DNA of 64,000 nt from Rhizobiales bacterium CCH10-E5 (GCA_001556125.1 LSIG01000176.1:1-64000), one strand, 5' to 3'. Numbered from the stretch's first letter, positions 1-10,797 are shown. A program made the numbers and translations. The notes: generated by a model from the sequence alone, not told the origin.

Positions 1-566
1 GGCGGGGTGACGAGTTCGCCGTCGGCATAGGGGTCGGCGATTCCGAGGCGGGCCAGAGCCGCAACTTCGAGCCCTTCCATCCGCTCGGCCTCCGCTTCGG
101 TTTCGTGATCTTCGCCAAGCAGATGCAGCAGGCCGTGGATGATGAGATGGCTGAAATGATCTGCGACGGTCTTGCCCTCGGCCTCCGCCTCGCGCGCGAC
201 CGTTTCATAGGCGATGACGATGTCGCCGAGGACGGGGCTCGCACCGATCCGGTCTGCCGGAGCGGCCGGGAATGACAGGACATTCGTCGCCTTGTCGAAG
301 CCGCGCCAGTCGCGGTTGACGATGCGGATGCGCCGGTCGTCGGTCAGCAGCAGGCTCAGTTCGGCGCCAGGAAGGGGCTTGACCGGAGCCACGGCCAGCG
401 CGGCCTCGATCGCCTCTGCGGCATGGGCCCGCAGCGCCGGCAGGTCGCCCAGCGCGCGCCATTGCCGCGACTGCGCCCGCAGGGCGATTGCGGGCAGCAC
501 GGGAGGCTTGTCGGAGCGGATCTCGGGGCGCGGCGCCGAACGCCGCGCGCGAGGTCGATCGGTCAT
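1..566 (-). CDS. ybeY: Endoribonuclease YbeY, rRNA maturation factor (3' end cut by window)
   Basis: This is a metal-dependent single-strand RNase of 16S rRNA 3'-end maturation and ribosome quality control, acting in the cytoplasm. On the minus strand the protein reads from an ATG at 566 and runs off the window at base 1, so the C-terminus is missing. The family zinc motif H-G-x-L-H-L-x-G-x-D-H is clear ([11 protein letters not shown], around bases 115-150). The normally aromatic residue before the last D-H is Glu here. The ATG overlaps the stop of the upstream phoH-like gene in an ATGA, indicating translational coupling in the usual phoH-ybeY order. About 188 codons are visible, so most of the protein is present. 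Confidence 0.9.
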   Translation of the reverse strand, partial: MTDRPRARRSAPRPEIRSDKPPVLPAIALRAQSRQWRALGDLPALRAHAAEAIEAALAVAPVKPLPGAELSLLLTDDRRIRIVNRDWRGFDKATNVLSFPAAPADRIGASPVLGDIVIAYETVAREAEAEGKTVADHFSHLIIHGLLHLLGEDHETEAEAERMEGLEVAALARLGIADPYADGELVTP

Positions 567-1729
567 CGCGGACGCTCCCGCGAGAGGGTCCGCTTCAGGC
601 CATCCATCTCGTCCTCCACCGGCGCCTGCGGAAGCGGTGCGCGCAGGCGCTCCTCGCGCTCCTCGCGCTCGCGCCGGGCAGCAGTCTCATACGCCATGAC
701 GATGCGGCGCACGAGATCGTGGCGGACAACGTCGCCCTCCTCGAACTTGGCGTAGCCGACGCCCTCGACGCCCGAGAGCAGCTTTACCGCCTCGATCAGC
801 CCCGAGCGCTGGCCCGGCGGCAGGTCGATCTGGGAGGGGTCGCCGGTGATGATCATGCGCGAACCCTCGCCCAGGCGGGTGAGGAACATCTTCATCTGCA
901 CGGAGGTCGCGTTCTGCGCCTCGTCCAGCAGCACCACGGCATTGGTCAGCGTCCGCCCGCGCATGAAGGCCAGCGGCGCGATCTCGATCATGCCGGTCTG
1001 CAGCGCGCGCTCGACATGGCGCGCTTCCATGAAGTCGTTCAGCGCGTCGTAGATCGGCCGCAGATAGGGATCGACCTTCTCGCGCATGTCGCCGGGCAGG
1101 AAGCCGAGCCGCTCACCCGCTTCCACGGCCGGGCGCGACAGGACCATGCGCTCGACGACGCCCTGCTCGATCAGCGACACCGCATGCCCGACCGCGAGCC
1201 AGGTCTTGCCCGTGCCGGCCGGCCCTTCGGCGAGGACGAGCTCGTTGCGCTTGAGCTGGCGCAGATAGGCGTCCTGCGCCGCATTGCGCGCTCGCACGGG
1301 GCCGCGCTTGCGCGTGACGATCGCGTCGAAGGAGGCCTTGCCGGCATCGGCGGCGGGAAACAGCGAGCGCTGCACGTTGCTTTCCTCGATCGCGCCGTCG
1401 ACTTCGCCCAGGGTCACGGGCGCGCCGGCCTTGGCGCGCGTATAGAGCGTTTTCAGCACACGCCCGGCCTGCTCGGCGGTCTCGCGCGGCCCCTTGACCG
1501 TCGCATGGTTGCCGTTGGGGCTGATCACCACGCCCAGCCGACGCTCGAGATGGGCGAGGTTCTGGTCGTAATGGCCGAAGACGAGGCTGGCGAGGCGGTT
1601 GTCGTCGAAGGAGAGCAGCACCTCGGTCGCCGGCAGCCCGTCCCGCGTCAGCCCGTCGATGCGCGTCGGCGTCGCCTCGCGGCGGGGGCTGCGGTCCGGG
1701 CGGGGTGTCGTCGTGTCAGCCTGTGCCAA
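563..1729 (-). CDS. phoH: PhoH-like ATPase (YbeZ)
   Basis: This is a cytoplasmic P-loop NTPase of the PhoH/YbeZ family, linked to RNA metabolism and partnering with YbeY. The Walker A GPAGTGKT lies mid-protein and the Walker B-like segment [10 protein letters not shown] follows, with the [11 protein letters not shown] block typical of PhoH. The start is uncertain. I favour a TTG at 1729 (protein beginning LAQADTTT), because a GGGAG sits about 9 nt upstream and the residues before it look non-conserved. An ATG at 1798 would add 23 residues. The C-terminal tail is Arg/Glu rich. It is coupled to ybeY by a 4-nt overlap and follows miaB. Confidence 0.9.
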   Translation of the reverse strand: MAQADTTTPRPDRSPRREATPTRIDGLTRDGLPATEVLLSFDDNRLASLVFGHYDQNLAHLERRLGVVISPNGNHATVKGPRETAEQAGRVLKTLYTRAKAGAPVTLGEVDGAIEESNVQRSLFPAADAGKASFDAIVTRKRGPVRARNAAQDAYLRQLKRNELVLAEGPAGTGKTWLAVGHAVSLIEQGVVERMVLSRPAVEAGERLGFLPGDMREKVDPYLRPIYDALNDFMEARHVERALQTGMIEIAPLAFMRGRTLTNAVVLLDEAQNATSVQMKMFLTRLGEGSRMIITGDPSQIDLPPGQRSGLIEAVKLLSGVEGVGYAKFEEGDVVRHDLVRRIVMAYETAARREREEREERLRAPLPQAPVEDEMDGLKRTLSRERPR

Positions 1730-1867
1730 TGGCGTCGTCTCCCTGGCGCCTGTTCCGGCCGGACAGGAGCGTGAGGCCGGGTCGTCTACCCTGTGCAACG
1801 GACATATCAGCCGGTGCGACGGTGGCAGGCTGATGACAGGGACGCGTGGAACGCAACGGAACGGGGC

Positions 1868-3244
1868 TCACGCGGCGATGTCCTCGGAGGAGGGCTTGCC
1901 CGCGGCAGCGCCGGCCTTGCGGCCGAACAGCGAGTTGGAGCCCGCCCGCTCGATCACCACCTTCACGATCTCGCCGATCTGATTCGTCTCCGTCTCGATC
2001 TGGACAGCCTGAAGGTAGGGCGATTTCCCGGCAAGCTGGCCGGGATGGCGCCCCGCCCGCTCGAGCAGCACCTCGACCGTGCGTCCCACCATCGCATGGT
2101 TGAACGCTTGACGGTGATGTTCGATCCGGGCCTGCAGCCGTTGCAGCCGCTCGTCCATCACCGCGGCCGGGACGGCGTCGTCGAGCTCGGCGGCCGGCGT
2201 GCCCGGGCGCGGCGAATACTTGAAGGAGTAGCTCGAGGCGAAGCCGATCTCGTCGACGAGACGGATCGTGTCCTCGAAATCGGCATCCGTCTCGCCGGGG
2301 AAACCGACGATGAAATCCGAGGACAGCGCGATATCGGGCCGCGCCTGCCGGATCCGGTCGACCAGCCGGCGATAATCCTCGGCGCTGTGCTTGCGGTTCA
2401 TCGCGGCGAGGATTCGGTCGGAGCCGGCCTGCACCGGCAGATGCAGGAAGGGCATCACCTGCGGCAGGTCGCGATGCGCGGCGATGAGATCGTCGTCCAT
2501 GTCGCGCGGATGGCTCGTGGTGTAGCGGATGCGGGCGATCCCCGGCACCTCGGCGACACGGTGCATCAGCCGCGCCAGGCCCCAGATGCGACCATCCGGC
2601 CCTTCCCCGTGATAGGCATTGACGTTCTGGCCGATCAGCGTGACGTCCTGAACTCCCGAGGCCGCCAGCCGCTCGATCTCGGCCATGACCTGCGTCACCG
2701 GCCGCGAGAACTCGGCGCCGCGCGTATAGGGCACGACGCAGAAGGCGCAGAACTTGTCGCAGCCTTCCTGGACGGTGACGAAGGCCGAGATGCCGCGCTG
2801 GCGTATCGCCTGCGGCCGCGGCGCGGGCAGATGCCCGAACTTGTCGTCGATCGGCAGGTCGGTATCGACGACGCGCCTGGCGCGGGCCTGCTCCAGCAGC
2901 TCGGGCAGGCGGTGATAGGCCTGCGGGCCGACGACGAGATCGACCGCCGGCTGCCGGCGCTGGATTTCCGCGCCTTCCGCCTGGGCGACGCAGCCCGCGA
3001 CGATGATGCGCGTGTCCTGCCCCTCCGCATTCTGCGAATTCTTGATGTCGCGGAGCTTGCCGAGTTCGGTATAGACCTTCTGCACCGCCCGGTCGCGGAT
3101 ATGGCAGGTGTTCAGCAGGATCAGGTCCGCGCCCTCGGGCGTCGCCGTCTCCTCGAAGCCCTGTTCGCCCAGGATGTCGGCCATGCGCTGGCCGTCATAG
3201 ACGTTCATCTGGCAGCCGAAGGACTTGATATGAACTTTCTTCAT
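1868..3244 (-). CDS. miaB: tRNA-2-methylthio-N6-dimethylallyladenosine synthase MiaB
   Basis: This radical-SAM methylthiotransferase adds the 2-methylthio group to i6A37 of tRNAs. N-terminal domain: three cluster-binding cysteines in SFGCQMN, LNTCHI and AGCVAQ. Radical-SAM domain: CDKFCAFC (CxxxCxxC) followed by PYTRG. A C-terminal TRAM domain follows, and the length (458 aa) is normal. I chose the ATG at 3244 ([11 protein letters not shown]). A TTG at 3265 would add seven residues and sits next to the only purine-rich stretch. The gene lies between plsC (85 to 105 nt upstream) and phoH in the same direction. Confidence 0.95.
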   Translation of the reverse strand: MKKVHIKSFGCQMNVYDGQRMADILGEQGFEETATPEGADLILLNTCHIRDRAVQKVYTELGKLRDIKNSQNAEGQDTRIIVAGCVAQAEGAEIQRRQPAVDLVVGPQAYHRLPELLEQARARRVVDTDLPIDDKFGHLPAPRPQAIRQRGISAFVTVQEGCDKFCAFCVVPYTRGAEFSRPVTQVMAEIERLAASGVQDVTLIGQNVNAYHGEGPDGRIWGLARLMHRVAEVPGIARIRYTTSHPRDMDDDLIAAHRDLPQVMPFLHLPVQAGSDRILAAMNRKHSAEDYRRLVDRIRQARPDIALSSDFIVGFPGETDADFEDTIRLVDEIGFASSYSFKYSPRPGTPAAELDDAVPAAVMDERLQRLQARIEHHRQAFNHAMVGRTVEVLLERAGRHPGQLAGKSPYLQAVQIETETNQIGEIVKVVIERAGSNSLFGRKAGAAAGKPSSEDIAA

Positions 3245-3350
3245 CGCGCCGGGTCTGGTCTCCAAACCGTCTCCTTACTCCGGATCGCGCCGCGAGGGAA
3301 CGCCCGGCACGGCTCCGGGGGCCAAGCAACGACCGGGCCAGCAGCGGGCA

Positions 3351-4163
3351 TCACGGCAGCGGCCGCCCGCTGACGGTTTCCTGGCGCGCCTTGCGGATCG
3401 TCTCCTGCGCCCGGCGGGTCGCTTCCTTGCGCGAGGTGGAACGGCCCATCGCGATCGGCTCGCCCCAGGCGAGCTCGACGTCGATCGCCCCGGCGCGCAG
3501 GATCGCCTGCAGATGCGGAACGAGCGGGGAGTCGCCATACCAGGCCAGCGCCGCGCGTTCGAAGCGGCCGCCCGCGATGCCGTGAAAGCCCGTATAGCTG
3601 ATCGTCAGCGGATAGACAGCCACGTCCGCCTCCGCATCGGACTCGCCCTTGCCCAGCGCCTCATGGGCGGCCCCGAGCAGCGAGGAACGCAATGGCCGGA
3701 TGCGGGTGCCGTCGCCCGTCGTGCCCTCCGCGAAGAGCACGACCGCCTCTCCGGCGGAAAGCCGCTCGCCCATGGTCGCCGCGACGTCGGCGGTCGCCGC
3801 CCGCCGCGACCGGTCGATGAAGACGGTGCGCTGAAGCTTGGCGAGAACACCGATTACCGGCCAGCCCGCCACCTCGCTCTTGGCGACGAAGCTGAGCGGC
3901 CGTTCGGCGCCGAGCACGCAGATATCGAGCCAGGAGACGTGGTTGGAGACGATCAGCCCGGCCGCGCCCTTCGGCGGCGGCGTGCCGCGCACGCGCCGCC
4001 GTACGCCGAGGCAGCGCAAGGTCATGCGGTGGAACAGGCGCGGGATTGCGGTTGCGCGGGCGGGCGCCAGCCGCATGACCAGCCATTGCACCGGCAGCAG
4101 CGCGACCGTGCCGGCGGCGAAAACCGCGACCCGCAGGAGCGCGCCGGGCGGCAGCGACATCAT
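3351..4163 (-). CDS. plsC: 1-acyl-sn-glycerol-3-phosphate acyltransferase
   Basis: This enzyme acylates lysophosphatidic acid to phosphatidic acid in phospholipid synthesis and is membrane associated. The NHVSWLD block (HX4D catalytic motif) and the FAEGTT block (EGT/S glycerol-phosphate site) are both present. A hydrophobic N-terminal segment around residues 8-28 would anchor it. The start is the first of two adjacent ATGs at 4163/4160, just after the rimI stop; longer in-frame readings overlap rimI and are not conserved-looking. It is about 270 aa, within the family range. Confidence 0.9.
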   Translation of the reverse strand: MMSLPPGALLRVAVFAAGTVALLPVQWLVMRLAPARATAIPRLFHRMTLRCLGVRRRVRGTPPPKGAAGLIVSNHVSWLDICVLGAERPLSFVAKSEVAGWPVIGVLAKLQRTVFIDRSRRAATADVAATMGERLSAGEAVVLFAEGTTGDGTRIRPLRSSLLGAAHEALGKGESDAEADVAVYPLTISYTGFHGIAGGRFERAALAWYGDSPLVPHLQAILRAGAIDVELAWGEPIAMGRSTSRKEATRRAQETIRKARQETVSGRPLP

Positions 4164-4179
4164 GGCGTCAGCGGCGGGG

Positions 4180-4677
4180 TCACGCCAAGTCGAGCCGCAT
4201 GGCGACGGCGGTGGCCCTGCTGCCGTCGGGCTTCGGATAATAGCCCTTGCGCCGGCCAACCTCGCGGAAGCCGAGATGGCGGTAGAGCCGCTCGGCCGCG
4301 ACATTGCCGTCCTCGACCTCAAGGAAGACCTGCGCGACTCCGTTCCCCGCCAGGCGGGAGAGGTGGGCGCCCAAGAGATTGGCGCCCAGACGGTTGCCGC
4401 GATGGGCGGGCGCGACCACGATCGAGAGAATCTCCGCCTCGTCGGCGGCCTGGCGCGACATCACGAAGCCGGCCGGTCGAGTCTGGTGACCGGTGAAGAC
4501 ACCGTCCGCCGCGACGCTGGCGTCGCTGAGCAGGGCGGCACATTCGCCCGCCTCCCAGCCGCGTGCGAAGCCGCCCTGGCCATGCAGCGCCGCCACGTCG
4601 CGGGCGTGGCGCGCGTCGAGCCGCGCCGTTCGCGCCGGGCAGGATTCGGGATGGAGGAGTCGCCGCAGCCAGTCCAT
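4180..4677 (-). CDS. rimI: Ribosomal-protein-alanine N-acetyltransferase RimI-like (GNAT)
   Basis: This GNAT-fold acetyltransferase follows tsaB, the usual alphaproteobacterial order. RimI acetylates the N-terminus of S18 in other bacteria. The acetyl-CoA pyrophosphate loop is RGNRLGANLL (Q/R-x-x-G-x-G/A form). The downstream LEVEDGNVAAERLYRHLGF block (N, Y and GF) is typical of RimI. I favour the ATG at 4677 (MDWLRRLL). An alternative ATG at 4725 is only 18 nt after the tsaB stop and would add 16 residues. No clear ribosome-binding site decides between them. Confidence 0.8.
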   Translation of the reverse strand: MDWLRRLLHPESCPARTARLDARHARDVAALHGQGGFARGWEAGECAALLSDASVAADGVFTGHQTRPAGFVMSRQAADEAEILSIVVAPAHRGNRLGANLLGAHLSRLAGNGVAQVFLEVEDGNVAAERLYRHLGFREVGRRKGYYPKPDGSRATAVAMRLDLA

Positions 4678-4743
4678 GGCGCTTGATGGCACAGCCCGGG
4701 GGCGCGGCAAATACCCTTGCGTCATCGGGGCGTTTCGCCCTTC

Positions 4744-5427
4744 TCAGCGCCGCGGCAGGCGCGCGCGGTCCTGCGGCGTCGTCTCGGGCGCCTTCAGATA
4801 GAGCGGCCGCGGCGGCGCCTGTTCCGGATCGGCGATCAACCCCAGCCGGGCGACCCAGGTCACGTCGGGCGCCCGCGAATCGTCGATCACCAGCGCATCG
4901 AGCCCGATCGCCCAGGCCTCGTTGGCGACGGCCAGCGCAGCCGAGCCGACGAGGCTGACCGGACCGGCCCCGATGGCGCGCGCCGCATCGCGATAGCTCA
5001 CCTGGCGCAGCGCCACGATCGGGCGACCTTCGGAACTCAGCGCCTGAAACCAGACCTGGCCGTGCTTGGCGTCGAGCGCGGCGGCGATCACCCGCCCGCT
5101 CTCGCGGCCGACCAGAGGCGCGGCGCAGGCGGCGAGCGTCGTCACGCCCACGGCCGGAATCCTCGCGGCGAGCGCGATCGCGCGCGCCGCGCTGACGCCG
5201 ACGCGCAGGCCGGTATAGCTGCCCGGTCCGACCGTCACGGCCACACGCCCGAGCGACGAGAACCCGCCCGGAACAGCTTTCATCACGCGTTCGATCAGCG
5301 GCATCAGCGCCTCGGCATGGCCGCGCTCCATCGCGACCTGCTCGATCGCGACGGGTTCGGCCGCCCCGGCCTCCAGCACGCAGGCCGAGCAGGCGCCGAG
5401 CGCGGTGTCGATCGCGAGAATGCGCAT
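4744..5427 (-). CDS. tsaB: tRNA threonylcarbamoyladenosine biosynthesis protein TsaB
   Basis: This ASKHA-fold partner of TsaD and TsaE is needed for t6A37 formation on ANN-decoding tRNAs. The N-terminus ILAIDTALGACSACV and the GPGSYTGLRVG block are hallmarks of TsaB. It is 227 aa, typical length. It starts at ATG 5427 and sits directly upstream of rimI on the same strand. Confidence 0.9.
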   Translation of the reverse strand: MRILAIDTALGACSACVLEAGAAEPVAIEQVAMERGHAEALMPLIERVMKAVPGGFSSLGRVAVTVGPGSYTGLRVGVSAARAIALAARIPAVGVTTLAACAAPLVGRESGRVIAAALDAKHGQVWFQALSSEGRPIVALRQVSYRDAARAIGAGPVSLVGSAALAVANEAWAIGLDALVIDDSRAPDVTWVARLGLIADPEQAPPRPLYLKAPETTPQDRARLPRR

Positions 5428-5494
5428 CAGCCTAGGCCTTGCCTGTCGGATAATCTTGCACGCGGGACGTCATTCTCGACAGGCGGGGCGGCGA

Positions 5495-6055
5495 TCAGAT
5501 CGCCTCGACTTCCCGCACATCGGGCAGGAAGTGCCGGAGCAGGTTCTGGATGCCGTGCTTCAGCGTCGCGGTGGACGAGGGGCAGCCCGAGCAGGAGCCC
5601 TTCATCGCGAGATAGACCGTGCCGTCCTTGAAGCCGCGGAAGGTGATGTCGCCGCCGTCGCCAGCCACCGCCGGACGGATGCGTGTCTCGAGCAGATCCT
5701 TGATCGTCTCGACGGTCTGGGCGTCCTCGGGCGCGAAGAACTCGCCCTCTTCTGTGACGTCCGCCTGCGAGCCGCTCGCCAGCACCGGCGCGCCGGACAT
5801 GAAATGCTCCATGATCGCGCCGAGGATCGCGGGCTTCAGATGCGGCCACTCGCCGCCGGCCTTGGTCACGGTGATGAAGTCCGCGCCGAGGAAGACGCCG
5901 GAGACGCCCGAGACGCCGAAGAGCCGCTGCGCCAGCGGCGAACGCTCGGCCTGCTCGGCGTCGCGCAGCTCGAGCGTGCCGTCCGGCATCACGATGCGGC
6001 CGGGCAGGAACTTCAGGGTCGCCGGGTTGGGCGTGGCTTCGGTCTGGATGAACAT
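5495..6055 (-). CDS. NifU-family Fe-S cluster scaffold (NfuA-like)
   Basis: This is a carrier that receives and delivers Fe-S clusters. It has an N-terminal Nfu domain (MFIQTEATPNPATLKFLPG) and a C-terminal NifU-like domain with GSCSGCPSS, whose CxxC binds the cluster. At 186 aa it matches the alphaproteobacterial/mitochondrial Nfu type rather than gammaproteobacterial NfuA with its degenerate A-type domain. It probably serves MiaB and other Fe-S enzymes, but co-location is not proof. ATG start at 6055. Confidence 0.9.
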   Translation of the reverse strand: MFIQTEATPNPATLKFLPGRIVMPDGTLELRDAEQAERSPLAQRLFGVSGVSGVFLGADFITVTKAGGEWPHLKPAILGAIMEHFMSGAPVLASGSQADVTEEGEFFAPEDAQTVETIKDLLETRIRPAVAGDGGDITFRGFKDGTVYLAMKGSCSGCPSSTATLKHGIQNLLRHFLPDVREVEAI

Positions 6056-6163
6056 GCTGGAATCTCCCGTCCCGGACGGTTCAAGGCCGCCGTTCCATCG
6101 GCGAGATATAGGCGCCTGTCGCGAATCATTCCAGCGCGAAGCGGGTGGCCGCAGCGCGCCCCG

Positions 6164-6658
6164 TCACGCCAGCGCGTCGATTTCCTCGTCCTCGAGATGG
6201 CCGGGCACGATCGCGACGGGAATCGGGAAGCTCGCGGCCGATTTGCCGGCGAGCGCGCTGACCAATGGCCCGGGGCCGTCGCGGCCGGCACCGGCGGCAA
6301 GGACGAGCAGCGAGATGTCCTCGTCGGCCTCGATCAGCTTGACCACCTCGTCCGCCTTGTCGCCGGTGCGGACGACGCGCTCCGGCTCCAGCCCGGCGAA
6401 GGTGCGTACTGCTTCCGCAGCGGCGTCGATCAGCTTTTCGGCTTCGGCCTCGGCCTCCGCCTGCATGACCTCGCCGACGCCGAGCCAGGTCTCGTGCTCG
6501 GGCGGCTTGATGACGCCCAGAAGCACGATCGCGGCGCCCAGCCGCGCGCAGCGGCGCGCCGCGAAGCGGACCGCCTTGGCGCATTCGACGCTGTCATCAA
6601 CGACCGCGAGGAATTTCGGGCGATGGCCCGTCTCGTAGGACCGCCGTCGCTTTACCAT
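6164..6658 (-). CDS. Universal stress protein (single UspA domain)
   Basis: This is a small cytoplasmic protein of 164 aa with one Usp fold: beta-1 FLAVVDDSVECAKAV, the acidic alpha-2 region, and a last strand ISLLVLAAGAG. The canonical ATP-binding G-x2-G-x9-G-S/T is not clean (GRDGPGPLVSALAG), so nucleotide binding is uncertain. It begins with basic MVKRRR. It sits between trpS and the Nfu gene on the same strand with gaps near 100 bp. The physiological role cannot be told from sequence. Confidence 0.8.
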   Translation of the reverse strand: MVKRRRSYETGHRPKFLAVVDDSVECAKAVRFAARRCARLGAAIVLLGVIKPPEHETWLGVGEVMQAEAEAEAEKLIDAAAEAVRTFAGLEPERVVRTGDKADEVVKLIEADEDISLLVLAAGAGRDGPGPLVSALAGKSAASFPIPVAIVPGHLEDEEIDALA

Positions 6659-6750
6659 CGATCTCGCCCTGCCGCCGCTTCGGGAACGGACATGGTGGCT
6701 CGCGCCGCAACGTCAGCGCAAGCCCGCGCCTTGAGGTCGGGCCGCACCGA

Positions 6751-7800
6751 TCAGCCGCGCCGCACGAAGCCGACGATGTCCTTGACGTCGCGCATGATGG
6801 GGGCGGCGATCGCTTCCGCCCGCTCAGCGCCCGCGCCGAGAATGCCGTCGATATGGCTGACATCGGCCAGGAGCCGGCGCATCTCGCCGGCAATCGGCGC
6901 GAGCTTCGCCACGGAGAGATCGACCAGCGCCGCCTTGAAACCGGAGAACTGCCCGCCGCCGAACTGGGCGAGAACCTGCGCCTTGGTCTGGCCGTTGAGC
7001 CCGGCATAGATGCCGACGAGGTTCTCCGCCTCGGGCCGGCCCTCCAGACCCTTCTCCTCGGAGGGCAGCGCGTCGGGATCGGTCTTCGCCTTGCGGATCT
7101 TCTGGGCGATGGTCTCGGCATCGTCGGTGAGGTTGATGCGCGAATTGTCGGAGGCGTCGGACTTCGACATCTTCTTGGTGCCGTCGCGCAGGCTCATCAC
7201 CCGCGGGGCCGGGCCCTGGATCATCGGCTCCGGCTGCGGGAAGAAGCCGAGATCGCCGGTGCCGAGCCCGCGCTCCGCGATCTGCGCGCCGAAATCGTTG
7301 TTGAACTTCTGCGCGATGTCGCGGGCGAGCTCGAGATGCTGCTTCTGGTCCTCGCCGACCGGCACATGCGTCGCCTTGTAGAGCAGGATGTCGGCCGCCA
7401 TCAGCGCCGGATAGGCATAAAGCCCGATCGAGGCGTTCTCGCGATCCTTGCCGGCCTTCTCCTTGAACTGGGTCATGCGGTTGAGCCAGCCGAGACGGGC
7501 CACACAATTGAACACCCAGGCGAGTTCCGCATGCTGCGAAACCTGGCTCTGGTTGAAGATGATGCTGCGCTTCGGATCGACGCCCGCCGCGACATAGGCT
7601 GCCGTGACCTCGCGAATCGCGCGTGTCAGGTCGGCGGGGTTCTGCCAGACCGTGATCGCGTGCATGTCGACGACGCAATAGATGCACTCATGCGTCTCCT
7701 GCATCGCCACCCAGTTGGTCAGCGCGCCGAGATAATTGCCGAGATGCAGCGTCGAGGTCGGCTGCATGCCGGAGAAGACGCGCTGGTGAAAGGTCGCCAT
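6751..7800 (-). CDS. trpS: Tryptophanyl-tRNA synthetase
   Basis: This class I aminoacyl-tRNA synthetase charges tRNA-Trp. The HIGH-type motif is TLHLGNYLG near residues 17-25, and the KMSKS loop is intact around residue 200 ([10 protein letters not shown]). It is 349 aa, a normal bacterial length. The ATG at 7800 ([15 protein letters not shown]) is chosen over an upstream in-frame ATG at 7875 because the extra 25 residues are Arg/Pro-rich and unlike the family. It follows murJ with a 90-bp gap. Confidence 0.95.
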   Translation of the reverse strand: MATFHQRVFSGMQPTSTLHLGNYLGALTNWVAMQETHECIYCVVDMHAITVWQNPADLTRAIREVTAAYVAAGVDPKRSIIFNQSQVSQHAELAWVFNCVARLGWLNRMTQFKEKAGKDRENASIGLYAYPALMAADILLYKATHVPVGEDQKQHLELARDIAQKFNNDFGAQIAERGLGTGDLGFFPQPEPMIQGPAPRVMSLRDGTKKMSKSDASDNSRINLTDDAETIAQKIRKAKTDPDALPSEEKGLEGRPEAENLVGIYAGLNGQTKAQVLAQFGGGQFSGFKAALVDLSVAKLAPIAGEMRRLLADVSHIDGILGAGAERAEAIAAPIMRDVKDIVGFVRRG

Positions 7801-7890
7801 CGGGGCGCTCCCGCAAGGGTGGGGTCGTCTGGAGTGCCGCGTTCTGGCCGAAGCCCGCCCGAGGCGCAAGGGCAAGCCTGGCCTCCGGCG

Positions 7891-9462
7891 TCAGATGGGC
7901 TTGCCGAGGCGGCTGAGCTCGCGCAGGCGGAAGGCGCCGAGCATCCGTCCCGCTGCCGCATAGACGAGGCCGCCGGCGCAGCACAGGATCAGAAGCGCGG
8001 CTACGCGCCACAGCAGCGCCGACCGGGTCGAGAGAGCTTCCTCCAGCCAGGGCATCAGCGCCGCGAGCGCCGCCACCATGAGAAGGCTCGCAGCCAGCAC
8101 GGACAGGATCGGCCGGAGCAGTGGCAGGCGCGGTCGCCAGAGCCCGTCCCGCGCGAGGAAACCGCCGAGCACGCAGGCTTGCGTGACGAAGGCGAGCGTC
8201 GCGGCCGCGGCGGCATTGGTGGCAGGCATGGGGAGCACCGACAGCCGCCCGGCCAGGATCGCGACGCCGAGTGCCGCCAGCCCGGCATAGAGCGGCAAGC
8301 GTGGCGTCTGGCGGGCAAAATAGACCTGGGCGAAGACCTTGGCGATGACGGCGAAGGGCAGGCCGGCGGCAAAGGCCTGCATCGCAGCGGCCGTCCGGAT
8401 GCGGTCGATCTCGGTGAAGCGACCGCGCTCGAACAGGACGGAGATGATCGGCTCCGCCAGCCAGCCGAGGGCAACGGCGGCGGGAATCGCCAGCGCCAGC
8501 CCCAGCACCAGAGCGCGGTTGATCATGTCGCGTCGGCCGGCCGCGTCGCCGCTGGTCTCGCAGACGGCAATGGCCGGCAGCAGCACCACGCCCATCGCCA
8601 CAGCCACGAAACCGAGCGGTAGCTGGAAGACCCGGTCGGCATAGTAGAGCCATGACACTGCGCCCGGCTGAACCGAGGCGATCTGGGTCGACACCAGCAG
8701 CACGAGCTGCGAAGTCGATGCCGCCAGCAGGGCCGGGCCGCCCAGCCGCAGTAGCCGTGTCATCGCGGGCGACCAGGTCAGCCGCGGCCGGACCAGCGGC
8801 ATGTTGCCGTACCAGAGCGCGACGATGATCATGAGCAGGTGCAGCGCGCCGCCGAGGCTGACGGCGGCGGCGATCAGCGCGGCCCCCTGCACCGAAGGCA
8901 TGCCGGTCGTCAGCGCGACGATCAGGGCGGCGATCAGCACGAGGTTGAGCAGGGACGGCGCCAGTGCGGCGACGAGGAAGCGTCCCTCCGAATTGAGCAC
9001 CGCGGCGAGCAGCGAAGCGAGCGTGGTGAAGGCGAGAAAGGGCAGCGCGATCCGCGTGTACGCCGTTGCCATCGCGAGAGTTTGGGGCGCGTCATGGAAG
9101 CCGCCCGCGATGGCGAGCACCAGCCAGGGCGCGAGCAGCAGGCCGAGTCCCGTGGCGGCCCCGACGCCGAGCGCCAGCCAGGCGAAGGCCTCGCCGACGA
9201 AGCGCCGCGCGGCTTGCGCGCCCTCCATGGTGCGAAGATCGAGATAAACCGGCACGAAGGGCGCGTTCAGCCCGCCCTCGCCCAGCACGCGACGCATCAG
9301 ATTCGGCAGGCGGAAGGCGACGAGAAAGGCGTCCGCCACCGGCCCGGCGCCGAGCATCCGCGCGATCAGCATGTCGCGCGCGAAACCGAGCAGGCGCGAC
9401 AAGACCGTCGCCAGCCCGACGACGAGCGAGTTGCGGGCGAGCTTCGCGGGTTCCGCCGGCAT
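7891..9462 (-). CDS. murJ: Lipid II flippase MurJ (MviN)
   Basis: This is the inner-membrane MOP-superfamily flippase moving lipid II across the membrane for peptidoglycan synthesis. The N-terminal signature SRLLGFARDMLIARMLGAG, then ADAFLVAFRLPNLMRR and GEGGLNAPFVPVY, is diagnostic. It is 523 aa with many hydrophobic segments consistent with about 14 helices. ATG at 9462. It is on the same strand as hslU, which ends 24 bp upstream of it, and as trpS downstream. Confidence 0.95.
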   Translation of the reverse strand: MPAEPAKLARNSLVVGLATVLSRLLGFARDMLIARMLGAGPVADAFLVAFRLPNLMRRVLGEGGLNAPFVPVYLDLRTMEGAQAARRFVGEAFAWLALGVGAATGLGLLLAPWLVLAIAGGFHDAPQTLAMATAYTRIALPFLAFTTLASLLAAVLNSEGRFLVAALAPSLLNLVLIAALIVALTTGMPSVQGAALIAAAVSLGGALHLLMIIVALWYGNMPLVRPRLTWSPAMTRLLRLGGPALLAASTSQLVLLVSTQIASVQPGAVSWLYYADRVFQLPLGFVAVAMGVVLLPAIAVCETSGDAAGRRDMINRALVLGLALAIPAAVALGWLAEPIISVLFERGRFTEIDRIRTAAAMQAFAAGLPFAVIAKVFAQVYFARQTPRLPLYAGLAALGVAILAGRLSVLPMPATNAAAAATLAFVTQACVLGGFLARDGLWRPRLPLLRPILSVLAASLLMVAALAALMPWLEEALSTRSALLWRVAALLILCCAGGLVYAAAGRMLGAFRLRELSRLGKPI

Positions 9463-9486
9463 CGCCGCCCTTCCTTCAACGGTGGG

Positions 9487-10797
9487 TTACAGAATGAACC
9501 GGCTCAGATCCGCGTTCTTCGCGAGATCGCCGATGCGGGACTGCACATAGGCTGCGTCGATCGTCACCGTCTCACCGGAGCGGTCGGGCGCCGTGAAGGA
9601 GATTTCGTCGAGAATCCGCTCGATCACCGTCTGCAGCCGCCGCGCGCCGATGTTCTCGACGGTGGAGTTCACATCCACGGCGATGCGCGCGATTGCGTCG
9701 ATCGCATCCGGCGTGAAATCGACGCGCACGTCTTCGGTCGCCATCAGCGCCACGCTCTGCTTGATCAGGCTGGCCTCGGTTTCGGTCAGGATGCGCCGGA
9801 AATCGTCGACGTCGAGGGGCGAGAGCTCGACGCGGATCGGCAGGCGACCCTGGAGTTCGGGCAGGAGGTCGGACGGGCGCGAGACGTGGAAGGCCCCCGA
9901 CGCGATGAACAGGATGTGGTCGCTCTTCACCGCGCCATGCTTGGTTGCCACCGTCGTGCCCTCGATCAGCGGCAGCAGGTCGCGCTGCACGCCTTCGCGC
10001 GAGACATCGGCCCCGCTTTTGCCCTCGCGGGCGCAGATCTTGTCGATCTCGTCGAGAAAGACGATGCCGTTGTTCTCGACCTCGCGGATCGCCGCCTGCA
10101 CGATCGCCTCCTGGTCGATCAGCTTGTCGCTTTCTTCCGTCAGGAGCGGCCCATAGGCATCCTTGACGAGGACGCGCCGGGGCTTGCCCTTCTGGCCGAA
10201 AGCCTTGCCGAACATCTCGGAGAGGTTGATCGCGCCGATCGAGGCTCCGGGCATGCCGGGCACCTCGAACATCGGGGCGCTGGGGCCCGCACCGGCGGCG
10301 ATCTCGATCTCGATCTCCTTGTCGTCGAGCTCGTTGGCGCGCAGCTTGCGGCGGAAGGAATCGCGGGTGGCGAGGCTGGCATTGACGCCGACCAGCGCGT
10401 CGAGCACGCGCTCCTCCGCGGCCAGATGCGCCTTGGCTTCCACGTCCTTGCGCCGCGTTTCCCGCACCAGCGCGATCGCGATCTCGACCAGATCGCGCAC
10501 GATCGACTCGACGTCGCGGCCGACATAGCCGACCTCGGTGAACTTCGTCGCCTCGACCTTGAGGAAGGGCGCATTCGCCAGCTTGGCAAGGCGGCGCGCG
10601 ATCTCCGTCTTCCCGCAGCCGGTCGGCCCGATCATCAGGATGTTCTTCGGCGAGACCTCTTCGCGCAGCGGCCCTTCGAGCTGCTGCCGCCGCCAGCGGT
10701 TGCGCAAGGCGATCGCGACCGCGCGCTTGGCGTCGTTCTGGCCGACGATGAAGCGGTCGAGTTCGGAAACGATCTCGCGGGGGGAGAAAGAGGTCAT
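9487..10797 (-). CDS. hslU: ATP-dependent protease ATPase subunit HslU
   Basis: This is the AAA+ unfoldase of the HslUV protease. The Walker A is [13 protein letters not shown], Walker B is [11 protein letters not shown], the pore motif GYVGRD is present, and the C-terminus ADLSRFIL resembles the tail that docks into HslV. It is 436 aa, typical. The start ATG at 10797 overlaps the stop of the upstream acetyltransferase gene (ATGA), so it is probably translated from the hslV-led mRNA. Confidence 0.97.
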   Translation of the reverse strand: MTSFSPREIVSELDRFIVGQNDAKRAVAIALRNRWRRQQLEGPLREEVSPKNILMIGPTGCGKTEIARRLAKLANAPFLKVEATKFTEVGYVGRDVESIVRDLVEIAIALVRETRRKDVEAKAHLAAEERVLDALVGVNASLATRDSFRRKLRANELDDKEIEIEIAAGAGPSAPMFEVPGMPGASIGAINLSEMFGKAFGQKGKPRRVLVKDAYGPLLTEESDKLIDQEAIVQAAIREVENNGIVFLDEIDKICAREGKSGADVSREGVQRDLLPLIEGTTVATKHGAVKSDHILFIASGAFHVSRPSDLLPELQGRLPIRVELSPLDVDDFRRILTETEASLIKQSVALMATEDVRVDFTPDAIDAIARIAVDVNSTVENIGARRLQTVIERILDEISFTAPDRSGETVTIDAAYVQSRIGDLAKNADLSRFIL